From a virus, in the IMG/VR virus record IMGVR_UViG_3300025880_000037, positions 1 to 37,040 of that record: a stretch of 37,040 nt of DNA. One strand, given 5' to 3'. This document shows positions 29,601-37,040 of this stretch, piece after piece (position 1 is the stretch's first letter; each line of letters opens with the position of its first letter). A program made the position numbers and the translations under genes. The notes beneath the pieces were generated by a model. That model was not told the DNA's origin, made no database searches, and worked only from the letters and a program-made list of their open reading frames with translations.

Positions 29601-31959
29601 CAGTACCACCAACAACGTTTGAACTATAATTCCATGCAAATGTTAAACCACCGTATTCGCCTTGTTCACCTTGTAAACCTTGAAGTCCTTGTAGACCTTG
29701 TGCACCCTGATTACCAGTTAAACCTGTAAAGCCTTGAGTACCTTGATCGCCTTGTAATCCTTGGTTTCCTTGAATACCCTGTGTACCTTGGACACCCTGA
29801 ATACCTTGAATGGCTTCACCTTGTAGACCTTGGAAACCTTGAACGCCTTGGTCACCCTGAGTACCTTGTATGCCTTGAGTTCCCTGAACACCTTGTGTAC
29901 CTTGGTCGCCTTGTAATCCTTGCGTACCCTGAGGTCCTTGAATACCACGATCACCATTTCTTGAGAATGTTAATTTAACACCTGTACCATTACTGAAGGT
30001 ACTTGCACCACTAATTTGGTTCGATGTAAATTCCCAATAACCTGTCTTATTTGTTATTGAATCAATTCTAAATAATGCTTGATTGTAAATATTGGTTTCA
30101 TCAACAACTCGAACATAACCTTTAGGATCACCGACAATTGCGTTAAGTTCAGCTGCAAGGCCGTCCATAACATTTTGTCCGCCTTCGTCTTCATCGTCAA
30201 CCCATAAAAGAATATCTGTAGTTGAAAGACTAACGTTGCTGAATCTTATTTTACCTGTACCAGGATCGGCATCTGTTGTATTATTTTCATACTCATAATT
30301 ATAACTGATTCCACCGAAGTCACCAGTATTACCCTGAAGACCTTGGTCGCCTTGTAATCCTTGCGTACCTTGTAATCCCTGAAGACCTTGGTTGCCTTGA
30401 ATACCCTGAGTACCTTGACTTCCCTGAGAACCTACTTCACCTTGTGCTCCAGTAAATCCTTGAGTACCTTGATTGCCTTGAGTTCCTTGGTTACCTTGAA
30501 TACCAATGAATCCTTGAGTACCTTGAACACCTTGAGTACCAACTCTTCCGAATGAAAGTATGAATGCAGGATCTAATGCTACACCAGTAAATACTCCTGC
30601 ACTATTTGCTACCCATGATATTTGTAATGTTAACCAACCAGTATTATCAGTTACATCATTGATTTCAAAAGTAATGAACTCTTGAATATCTGAAATTCTT
30701 GTAAGTTGTATATAACCTTTAACAGGTCCTGCCACTAAATCAATACTGTTTAATAAGGCAGATATATCTTTGTTATTTTTTGCTTGTGCATCGATGAACA
30801 TTGCAGATGCCAAAGAAGGATCAGCATTATTGATTGCCCAACCACCTACTCCTGGATCTTGAGCAATTGTAGTGGAATCGTAATCAAATTCAAATGATAC
30901 TCCACCATAAGTACCTGAATAACCTTGTAAGCCATCGTCTCCTTGAATACCGATAAAGCCTTGAGTACCCTGAACACCTTGGTCTCCCTGTGTACCTTGA
31001 ATACCTAAGTCACCTTGAATACCGGTAAAGCCTTGGTTACCTTGTGTTCCTTGTAATCCTTGAGTACCTTGGAAACCTAAATCACCTTGAATACCTTGTG
31101 TACCTTGATCTCCCTGAACGCCTTGATAACCACGGAATCCTCTTTCACCTTGAATACCTTCGTAACCCAATTGACCTTGAACACCTTGGTCGCCTTGAAC
31201 GCCTTGTGTACCTTGAACTCCACGGAATGTACCGAGGTTAATCCAAACAGATCCATCGTATACCCAGATTTCTTCATCAGCGTCATCTACTACAGCATTA
31301 CCAACAACTGCAGAACCAAAGGCCGCATTTAAAGTAGCTTGTGGATCTCCACCAGAATCGACATCAGGTACTGAACCGATAATATCGAAACCAGGACCGT
31401 AATCACCTTGTAAACCTTGAGTTCCTTGTGCACCTGTTATACCTTGAACACCGGCACCTACTTGAGTAACTGGGTCAGATGCAAATACCATAATGGCAAA
31501 TGCACTTGCGGCAGATGGTGTAGTTACTGCGCCATTATTGTCGTATAATGAAATTTCAAATCCATTTACTGTTTTACTTTGTACTGATACATATCTTCCA
31601 TCATCATTTAGTTCACCATCAGTTATAACTGTATAATCAGTATCAGGTTGAGCAGTAGTAAATGTAAGGTCTAATGTTCCTGTACCTGCATTCCAATTAG
31701 AAGATGCAATTCCTGTACCTGTGATTGCTGTTACGCCATCAACTCTAATAAATGCAAAAGGCAAAATTGCGGTTTGTGTTACATTCGAATCAGATAATAA
31801 TTCTTTCCAGACCGTGCCATCAGAATAATAAACTTTATCATTCTCAGCATAAATTAATGAACCCTCGTAAGGTACGGGGTCAAGCGTAATCGGAAATGGC
31901 TGCGGAATACCGTAACCAAGTAATTGATTTTTTCCTGTTATTGTACCAAATCTGGACAT
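26662..31959 (-). CDS. Collagen-like tail fibre with C-terminal S74 chaperone domain
   Basis: 1765 residues. Residues 1-165 form an N-terminal head (MSRFGTITGKNQLLGYG; YAENDKVYYSDGTVWKEL at 37-54; then a beta module). From about 168 onward G-x-y collagen triplets appear, rich in Gln at the third position (GTQGVQGDQG), interrupted by a linker with EEIWVYDGSVWINLG (229-243). Four related globular domains of about 120-140 residues break the collagen: about 351-473, 547-670, 769-905 and 947-1065, each opening G-G-[VILT]-[ST]-[FY] and closing with a F-x-R-x-G strand. A collagen tract of about 480 residues follows (1069-1550), then a short beta region and the S74 domain (about 1679-1765: SDESLKENIVVIENALDKVE, TGVIAQEVEQILPE, YGNIVGVLIEAIKELK). 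It is a trimeric fibre; S74 trimerises it and, by family precedent, may cleave itself off. AAGGAA precedes the ATG. Confidence 0.9.
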   Translation of the reverse strand: MSRFGTITGKNQLLGYGIPQPFPITLDPVPYEGSLIYAENDKVYYSDGTVWKELLSDSNVTQTAILPFAFIRVDGVTAITGTGIASSNWNAGTGTLDLTFTTAQPDTDYTVITDGELNDDGRYVSVQSKTVNGFEISLYDNNGAVTTPSAASAFAIMVFASDPVTQVGAGVQGITGAQGTQGLQGDYGPGFDIIGSVPDVDSGGDPQATLNAAFGSAVVGNAVVDDADEEIWVYDGSVWINLGTFRGVQGTQGVQGDQGVQGQLGYEGIQGERGFRGYQGVQGDQGTQGIQGDLGFQGTQGLQGTQGNQGFTGIQGDLGIQGTQGDQGVQGTQGFIGIQGDDGLQGYSGTYGGVSFEFDYDSTTIAQDPGVGGWAINNADPSLASAMFIDAQAKNNKDISALLNSIDLVAGPVKGYIQLTRISDIQEFITFEINDVTDNTGWLTLQISWVANSAGVFTGVALDPAFILSFGRVGTQGVQGTQGFIGIQGNQGTQGNQGTQGFTGAQGEVGSQGSQGTQGIQGNQGLQGLQGTQGLQGDQGLQGNTGDFGGISYNYEYENNTTDADPGTGKIRFSNVSLSTTDILLWVDDEDEGGQNVMDGLAAELNAIVGDPKGYVRVVDETNIYNQALFRIDSITNKTGYWEFTSNQISGASTFSNGTGVKLTFSRNGDRGIQGPQGTQGLQGDQGTQGVQGTQGIQGTQGDQGVQGFQGLQGEAIQGIQGVQGTQGIQGNQGLQGDQGTQGFTGLTGNQGAQGLQGLQGLQGEQGEYGGLTFAWNYSSNVVGGTDPGTNNFKFNNSNPSLATLITLDDVPSDQYDTEIDPLLDWIDAFPGSPKAYLKIQVGAGGDPGPGGHHWLVYEITNWTWDSGSKNYGYFDVVYIDGNASSWTTVAASHGVETLLTFVPRGPEGVQGPQGTQGFQGNQGTIGQGVQGVQGTQGIQGNDGEAGSFGGITFDYTFKTDTVNNSPGIGGLKFNNGTYSSVTATYIGDRDDNFVNIEPFLRTIDDSTSPIKGHFRITKKGQPELFQIFTISALTEVTGYFIISCAFVSGNGTFVDNEDVTITFARTGDVGGTGNQGVQGTQGIQGTQGDQGLQGNTGAGAQGTQGVQGTQGDQGTSGLGGAQGNQGTQGVQGTQGEQGELGFQGASGDGNQGIQGLQGDQGTQGIIGSDGDEGAQGPAGAGAQGIQGTQGVQGGTGDEGQPGGEGQQGTQGVQGDQGTQGPQGFGAQGADGYGPQGIQGVQGNQGSGGDVGIQGQQGTQGVQGDQGTQGFDGTGSQGVQGTQGFQGNDGPGGTGPQGLQGDQGTQGIQGGQGFQGGAGGDGIQGDLGIQGDQGTQGFTGDAGVGVQGPQGTQGIQGGPGEPGADSTVQGPQGTQGWYGPQGETGAGEDGIQGPQGLQGFTGDTGGEGPQGASGGEGGLGPEGPQGPAGTAGGDGGDGPQGITGAQGGTGADGGPGAPGDTGPQGVQGTQGFEGDEGPQGASGGGPQGTQGEKGDQGEPGIQGSPGDAGPDGPQGTAGAVGADSTVQGPQGTTGTGVQGPQGTSGSTDEVEVDDINASGLQATNMFITMVQGGSGARPLYGTTGPNYDHSALPTITTGNQTNFFYTASTDKVTVENISIEGGATLGGSTITSWPTGSGSGSMNDLIDDTTPQLGGNLDGQSFNITTTGDITATNFNSTSDESLKENIVVIENALDKVESLRGVNFNWKDSGDYATGVIAQEVEQILPEVVVESDEGIKHVAYGNIVGVLIEAIKELKAEIEDLKN
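26665..26925 (-). other. S74 intramolecular chaperone domain of the collagen-like fibre
   Basis: These are the last 87 residues. S-D-E-S-L-K-E-N-I matches the S-D-E-R-L-K-T-N-I of the giant fibre's domain, followed by L-R-G-V-N-F-N-W, G-V-I-A-Q-E-V, Y-G-N-I-V-G-V-L-I-E-A-I-K-E-L and a terminal helix. It lacks the insert seen in the giant fibre's domain. Confidence 0.85.
27310..28755 (-). repeat. Long Gln-rich collagen-like G-x-y tract
   Basis: Coding repeat of about 480 residues made almost wholly of G-x-y triplets such as GTQGVQGDQGTQG, with later stretches richer in Pro, Ala and Glu (GPQGPAGTAGGDGG). On the plus strand it reads as repeated ccttga and accttg units, which create spurious antisense open frames. 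Confidence 0.9.
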
Positions 31960-31998
31960 CTTTGTTTATTTCCTTAAATTCAAAACTGATTAATAATA

Positions 31999-32006
31999 TA
32001 TTTATT
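31999..32006 (-). promoter_or_regulatory. Possible weak late promoter box AATAAATA
   Basis: The minus strand reads AATAAATA, one mismatch from consensus, in the 48-base gap ahead of the collagen-like fibre and 40 bases before its ATG, the same distance as the perfect boxes elsewhere. Position supports it more than sequence. Confidence 0.4.
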
Positions 32007-32007
32007 C

Positions 32008-32433
32008 TTAGACAACATCGTCTTCTTCAGATTGACCCTGAGTGAACGATAATGTGGCATGTACTGCTAAATCTGTATCAGCTTTGATTTCCAACGTATC
32101 ACCACTCTTTAAGAACTGTCCGTTCAATGGAATTGGTGTTGTTTCGTTTGCTGTAATTGGCATGTTTCTCAATACATAAAACTCTGCATTAGCTTCATCT
32201 CTATGGAATCTTAAATCAATCAAAACTGTATTAGATGTTGTATTACATAACACTAGAGGCGATATGATTTCACCAACACCTGGTTCAATTGTTTCAGATC
32301 CACCGAAAACTAATTCAGGAACTTTATAATTAGGTACATCCGCAATCACTTGCCAGTTCGTAGTCACAATCTCATTAATCGCAACTGGTTTTGCGTCTGG
32401 AGCTTGACTCGTTGTAATTGTTGTTACGCTCAT
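32008..32433 (-). CDS. Small virion structural protein, 141 aa
   Basis: The protein starts MSVTTITTSQAPDAKPVAIN and continues EIVTTNWQVIADVPNYKVPE, then IISPLVLCNTTSNTVLIDLR, FYVLRNMPITANETTPIPLN and GQFLKSGDTLEIKADTDLAV, ending acidic (QSEEDDVV). The alternating strands and the L-x-S-G-D-T-L-E-I-K-A phrase suggest a small beta-sandwich virion protein, of a kind that sits next to large structural genes in marine T4-like phages. There are no enzyme motifs or membrane segments. It begins 25 bases after the upstream stop with AAGGAA ahead of the ATG; no late promoter lies between, so it is co-transcribed with the large repeat protein. The specific role is unknown; a decoration or adaptor role is an inference. 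Confidence 0.75.
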   Translation of the reverse strand: MSVTTITTSQAPDAKPVAINEIVTTNWQVIADVPNYKVPELVFGGSETIEPGVGEIISPLVLCNTTSNTVLIDLRFHRDEANAEFYVLRNMPITANETTPIPLNGQFLKSGDTLEIKADTDLAVHATLSFTQGQSEEDDVV

Positions 32434-32458
32434 TTTTCTTATTCCTTTATATTAATTT

Positions 32459-35400
32459 TTATACTACCGCTCTAGAGTTAGAAGCACGTCTTGCTAACTT
32501 ACGAACCGAAGAGGTAAATGGTCGTCCTTCAATACGACCTGTTCTACCGTTAATTCTTAGACCTCTTGCGAAGTACTGGTTATTCAATTCATCAGCACCT
32601 GACCAACGAATACGACCACCGTTTTCATTGAGTACCGAAGCAATCGCCGATATAGCAGCACCTAAGTTTCTGAAGTTCAGAGGTAATGCGTTTCTGTTAA
32701 CACCAGCAGATGCACCGTTGAACTGGTGAGCAATGGATTCAACCAATGATCCGAAGATCAATGTTTCAGGTCTTAAAACGTTATCCTTAAGACAATCGTT
32801 GAATAATCCATTAATCATTGCTGTATGTTCAGCATCAGGCGATAGATTAGTCACAATGTAATCTCTCATACGATCCCAAGATCCAACAAACGCGTCCAAT
32901 AGAGTTGTATCATTGGTTCCTTCTAAGGTCCAAGCGGATCCATTCCAATAATATATATCTCCGGCGAAGTTACTTACTGTAAGATCTGTAGCAACAATAT
33001 AAGCATAATTAGGTTTCATTCCAGTAATACTACTTAGATCTGCGAATGTATTAACCGATCCTTTGTATTTCAGTCCTTGCATTTGTGGATTGAATACTGG
33101 GAATACATGGGTTCCGTCATAGTTAAAGAATGAAGCAGTAAACGTTCTTACAGCATTCTGAGAACCATTATCACTATATGATGGCTGAGGAATATCTGGG
33201 TTAAACTTATCGTAAGCAAAGTCATTATAAACAGCGGTTAATAAGTTTCTTGCATCCCTTCTTGTTAAGTTAGCATCAATGAAGTTGTAAGCAGCGTTAA
33301 CGTGTCTTACAGTATCTTTCTGTAATGATGATCTTCTTTGTCCAATAATGTTTTGAGCATCTATGAACGTAGCCGAACTTGCGATTGTATAATTAGGTTC
33401 TTCCAATACAGGTAAGTACTTAGTATCATTATACAGTTGAGTATTATAGAAGATATTAGCAAGTTCTTCAACCTTCTTACTTTCAACTGAAGTTGCGATT
33501 TCACCAAGTATTTTTTGACCTGGGTATTCACCTATTACGATATCTTTACAAATTCTACCTAATTGACGATATGATTTTGCAGTTGGTATTCTTTGATCTT
33601 CAGGCAATCTGTAAATTTGATTCCAGAAGTAGAAATCAGCATTCCATCTCGAAGCACTATTACCACCGAAGTTCAAGTCGAAGCTGAATGCATCAAGTAA
33701 GAATCCTGTATCTCTTCTACATTTTGCTTTGTTGTAATCAAGTACATTGAAGTTACTGTTGATATATTCAGTTACATCAGAAGCAAGTTCCTCTGTATTA
33801 TTAACAAGCTTATTAGCAGCGGCTGTTAATTCAGCATCCATCCAAGTAGCTGTTGAATATGGTCTTTCCATTTCATCAGTATCATCAGCTCTTACAACCT
33901 GTTCAATCACTCCTACTAAGTCATGTACCTTTGTACCTTCGAGAGCAGTTGCAGCAGTACCAACAGTATTCTGTGGAGTTAATGTATATGTACTTGCGTT
34001 AGTAACCGGTGTTTCTTGAACAACCTGCTCAACGATATCTCCAAGCAATTGTAGTATATCTGCATATTGAGTTTTAGTATCTACAGGAAGTACTGATACT
34101 CCATTCTCGAAGTATATACCTGCTGATTGTAATGTAGCAAAGTTGGTATCGTGTTGAACATCATGAGAGATTGCATCAAGAACATATCCGATATCTCTTC
34201 TACATTTTGCTTCAGGGAAACTTAACGCGTTATGAGTATTTGATAGGTATGTAATTACAGCTTCTGCCCATAGAGCGGATTTTCTTTCTACAACCTCTTT
34301 GGCAGTAATATAGTTTTCGCCCATCCAAGTTTGTAATACATCAATACGATCAGGTATTGTGTTTCTTGTTTCAATACTATCATCAACCGCGTTAGCAACA
34401 ATCTCTACAAGTTTTCTTGCAGCTATACAAGTATTTGGATTTGCACCATGTAATGTCATATCCTGAGCAACAGTTGCTTGATATGAAGGTAAGCCATTCC
34501 AGTATTCGTATTTAGTTACGATATCGCCTGTGTAGTATTTTCCTACTCTTGGGAACAACTTAGTTGTAATATCCTTACCACCAACAACATGTTCAACAAT
34601 TTTTGCTAGGTGTAAGAATGCATCTCTTGTACCCATTCTTTGTTCGATTTGTAATCCAGTATTTACAGCATTCTCAAAATACATTCCTGCAGTTTGAACA
34701 GATGCCGCATTTCCACCGTATTGAATATCGTGACAAAGCGCATCAAGAATATAACCTGTATCTCTTCGACATTTTGTTTCACTGTAAGGTAGTACCTGGA
34801 AGAACTCTGAAAGATGAGCAAGTAACTGTGTATTTACAGAATCCTTAATTCCTTCGAGTGCATTATAAGCAGCGGTTGCTTCAGCACCCCATACTGCGTT
34901 TGTTTCATCAGGCATTACAACCTTAGGAGCAAGTAATAATGTATTGTCTCTAATTGCGTTAGCAACAATATCAAATAAACCTTCTACTTCAGCAGATACC
35001 GCAGCCTGAGCCGATCCACCCGCGAACGATTGAGTTTGAGCATTGCCTGCTGATTTCAATCCAGCAATATCAGTATCTAAACAAATAAGTTCAGCACAAT
35101 CACCGATATGAGCAAATGCAGCAGCCGTTGGTTCTCTTTGATCTGCAGGTAATACTGATACCGCATTCTCGAAGTAAAGTTTTGCATCGTTTAGTGTTGA
35201 GAAGTTTCCACCGTATTGAGCATCAGCAGCAACAGCATCAATTAAGTATCCTAGATCTCTTTCACATTTTGCTACATCGTAAACATGTGAAGGTCTGTTG
35301 GCAGCAAGCCATGCTGTAATCTCTGCCTGTAAGAATACTTTATTATTCTGTAATTGAGATCTTGCATTAATCCTTTCAACTGAAGGTGAAGTATTTGTAT

Positions 35401-37040
35401 AAACAAGAGCATCAGCAGCTGTTCGACCATTTGCCATAATGTCAATGATTTCATTAAATGCAGCTTCAGCTCTAAGTTTCATTGCTCCGCTAGTGATAGC
35501 TTTAATTGCCTTATCTCTTGCGAACTCAATTCCTTTAATTGTTTCTGTTAACTGTTCGTTAATAACTTTGTTAGTACCTGCAGTTTCAATTCTATATGCA
35601 ACACCGTTAAATATCGCAGATTGATTGCCGCCTGTTAATACATCAGTCTTAACAGCATCAATTAACATACCAACATCTCTCTTACATTTGTCACCGTCAA
35701 ATACGTAGTAACGATCTTTGAGGTATCCTTGTAATTCTTCGATGATGAAGTCTCTGTTTCTTACAATTTGCTTTCTTGCCAATGTTCTATTAGGATCAAA
35801 GGAAGCTTTAATCACTGTTGGCATTTCAGCGTCTTCGATATTAGTCTTATCAATTAAATTAGATACTGAGTAAATTAATTGTGCAACTTCTCCAGACTTA
35901 GCAACACTTGCCGCAGTTCCATCTGTAATATGATATGGACCCATACCAATTGCATCTGCATCAGCAGTTACGAATGTATGTGGTTGTTGTCCTGAACCAC
36001 CTGTTCCTACATTCATTGAAATCGTAGTTGCAGTTGTAGCAATAATTTTAACTGGCTTATTGTAATAAGGATGATGTTTCTGTGGTGAAGTATGGTTAGC
36101 AGCACCTGAACCCATATCACAACTGAATGTTACGCCGTTTGGTTTTAGATATACTTCAGCATTAACATCAAGACTATGAGCACCAATATCAGCAACGTAA
36201 ATTCCTGTAGCAGGATCGTATGTCGCAGTTGAAACTCCGAATGTTGGATAAGATGAAGTTTGTTGCGTTCCGGCAGCAACCGGTGCAGCTATTGAACCAA
36301 GACGATTAAACGCAAGCTTAGTTGCGGCACGCTGTTCATAAGGCAATACATTGATTGCTTCTCTTAAACCTGAAACGTTAGCTGTATCTTCATAATTGGA
36401 TAATGTTTTAAATTGTCCTTTTACTTCAATTGGCAATACGTTAGTTGAACGTTGCTGTTCGTAATCAGCAGAAGTTGTATCGAATCTTCTGAAGTAATAA
36501 TCAAATACTTCTAATGTATTTTCATTTCCGCCGTATTCAATATCTCTACTGATTGCATCAACCATAAGGCCGATATCACGTTCACAAACTTCTTTTGCGT
36601 AAGGTAATCCGTTATGTTCATCTCTGAGGTAATCAATTACTGCTTCTGAAAGATTCTCTGTCATTCCATCAATTGCAGCATGAGCATCAATCATGGCAGT
36701 TTCAACAGCAGGTTCAATATATGCAGGCAAGTATTCTAATGTATCATCACTGATTACTTGAGTTACGATATTAACTCTATCTCTTGCCAAGTTAGCAACT
36801 TCAATTCCGTAGTCAGTTCCTGAATCATCTTGAGCTTGTGCATTACCTGATGTAGGAGTAATTGTAATGTCTCTAACAATATTCCAAACTACTTCAGCAA
36901 TATGTTCCCAAACCTTAACAGTTGGTAACTTTTGATCTTCAGGTAATACTGACATTGCGTTTTCAAAATACAATCTTGCGAAGTTAACTGAACATGTATT
37001 TCCACCAAACTTAACATCTTGTATTAAACCATCAACAAGA
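32459..37040 (-). CDS. Very large repeat-containing virion protein, N-terminus cut by window edge
   Basis: The frame is open from the stop at 32459 through the window end, at least 1526 residues; the true start lies outside. The protein is built from units of about 140-190 residues, each with C-x-R-D-x-G-[YF]-[LI]-[LI]-D-A, a D-x-x-Y-G-G-N motif, Y-F-E-N-[AG]-V-x-V-L-P and a helical L-G-x-I-x-x-x-V-V segment. Clear copies have the C-x-R-D box near 36592, 35696, 35275, 34781, 34213 and 33735, with a partial copy at the edge and a degenerate one near 33270. Copies 2 and 3 are separated by a beta-rich insert of about 130 residues. The C-terminus reads NNQYFARGLRINGRTGRIEG then PFTSSVRKLARRA, a basic tail. 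It is probably a major tail or baseplate-associated structural protein (inference from size, repeats and location). I do not recognise a named family. Confidence 0.8.
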   Translation of the reverse strand, partial: LVDGLIQDVKFGGNTCSVNFARLYFENAMSVLPEDQKLPTVKVWEHIAEVVWNIVRDITITPTSGNAQAQDDSGTDYGIEVANLARDRVNIVTQVISDDTLEYLPAYIEPAVETAMIDAHAAIDGMTENLSEAVIDYLRDEHNGLPYAKEVCERDIGLMVDAISRDIEYGGNENTLEVFDYYFRRFDTTSADYEQQRSTNVLPIEVKGQFKTLSNYEDTANVSGLREAINVLPYEQRAATKLAFNRLGSIAAPVAAGTQQTSSYPTFGVSTATYDPATGIYVADIGAHSLDVNAEVYLKPNGVTFSCDMGSGAANHTSPQKHHPYYNKPVKIIATTATTISMNVGTGGSGQQPHTFVTADADAIGMGPYHITDGTAASVAKSGEVAQLIYSVSNLIDKTNIEDAEMPTVIKASFDPNRTLARKQIVRNRDFIIEELQGYLKDRYYVFDGDKCKRDVGMLIDAVKTDVLTGGNQSAIFNGVAYRIETAGTNKVINEQLTETIKGIEFARDKAIKAITSGAMKLRAEAAFNEIIDIMANGRTAADALVYTNTSPSVERINARSQLQNNKVFLQAEITAWLAANRPSHVYDVAKCERDLGYLIDAVAADAQYGGNFSTLNDAKLYFENAVSVLPADQREPTAAAFAHIGDCAELICLDTDIAGLKSAGNAQTQSFAGGSAQAAVSAEVEGLFDIVANAIRDNTLLLAPKVVMPDETNAVWGAEATAAYNALEGIKDSVNTQLLAHLSEFFQVLPYSETKCRRDTGYILDALCHDIQYGGNAASVQTAGMYFENAVNTGLQIEQRMGTRDAFLHLAKIVEHVVGGKDITTKLFPRVGKYYTGDIVTKYEYWNGLPSYQATVAQDMTLHGANPNTCIAARKLVEIVANAVDDSIETRNTIPDRIDVLQTWMGENYITAKEVVERKSALWAEAVITYLSNTHNALSFPEAKCRRDIGYVLDAISHDVQHDTNFATLQSAGIYFENGVSVLPVDTKTQYADILQLLGDIVEQVVQETPVTNASTYTLTPQNTVGTAATALEGTKVHDLVGVIEQVVRADDTDEMERPYSTATWMDAELTAAANKLVNNTEELASDVTEYINSNFNVLDYNKAKCRRDTGFLLDAFSFDLNFGGNSASRWNADFYFWNQIYRLPEDQRIPTAKSYRQLGRICKDIVIGEYPGQKILGEIATSVESKKVEELANIFYNTQLYNDTKYLPVLEEPNYTIASSATFIDAQNIIGQRRSSLQKDTVRHVNAAYNFIDANLTRRDARNLLTAVYNDFAYDKFNPDIPQPSYSDNGSQNAVRTFTASFFNYDGTHVFPVFNPQMQGLKYKGSVNTFADLSSITGMKPNYAYIVATDLTVSNFAGDIYYWNGSAWTLEGTNDTTLLDAFVGSWDRMRDYIVTNLSPDAEHTAMINGLFNDCLKDNVLRPETLIFGSLVESIAHQFNGASAGVNRNALPLNFRNLGAAISAIASVLNENGGRIRWSGADELNNQYFARGLRINGRTGRIEGRPFTSSVRKLARRASNSRAVV

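Noticed and set aside
36971-36973. Apparent start of the large repeat protein at 36973
   Set aside because: The codon is TTG inside a repeat unit (the Leu of A-R-L-Y-F-E-N), and the same frame stays open to the window end.
1-37040. tRNA genes, integrase, attachment sites, insertion sequences, defence genes
   Set aside because: None seen by eye. All sequence of any length is accounted for by minus-strand virion or cassette genes, and the largest gap is about 140 bases.

Overview
The window is a piece of a tailed-phage genome. It is AT-rich and gene-dense, with every gene on the minus strand and gaps of 0 to about 140 bases, and I see no cellular, plasmid or integration genes. Several features point to a T4-like myovirus of marine bacteria (the cyanophage/pelagiphage type): perfect T4-type late promoter boxes (TATAAATA) in four intergenic gaps, very large repetitive fibre proteins, two C-terminal endosialidase-type chaperone domains (Peptidase_S74), a Gln-rich collagen-like fibre, and N-terminal phrases typical of marine T4-like virion proteins. 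The host cannot be read from the sequence.

Layout, in transcription order (high to low coordinates). (1) 37040-32459: the C-terminal part of a very large repeat protein that runs off the window edge, then a small structural protein (32433-32008). (2) 31959-26662: a 1765-residue collagen-like fibre with four related globular inserts and a C-terminal S74 chaperone. (3) 26522-18750: a small structural protein and two modular fibres of 1349 and 1115 residues, read from a late promoter at 26566. (4) 18689-7422: a giant fibre of about 3755 residues with about 24 copies of a D-x-N-x-T-x-Y-Y-x-x-P motif and an S74 chaperone, with its own late promoter. (5) 7332-6560: a pair of small paralogues, with a late promoter. 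(6) 6520-3457: a three-gene carbohydrate cassette made of a glycosidase-like beta-propeller, a repeat-FkbM methyltransferase fusion, and a nucleotidyltransferase-cupin fusion. (7) 3408-1: a late-promoter-driven run of small fibre/adhesin-like genes. Three share an N-terminal I-x-G-T-[TS]-V-I-D tag, and one of these ends in a Hint (hedgehog/intein-type) self-processing domain. The last gene is cut by the window start.

Taken together, this is the distal-tail and host-recognition locus: long trimeric fibres with built-in folding chaperones, small tip or decoration proteins, and a sugar-modifying cassette that may decorate the fibres or alter host surface glycans (inference). The least ordinary parts are the Hint-terminated virion-like protein and the carbohydrate cassette inside the fibre locus. 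No tRNA, CRISPR array, insertion sequence or attachment site was seen. Domain calls come from reading motifs by eye and were not checked by any search.
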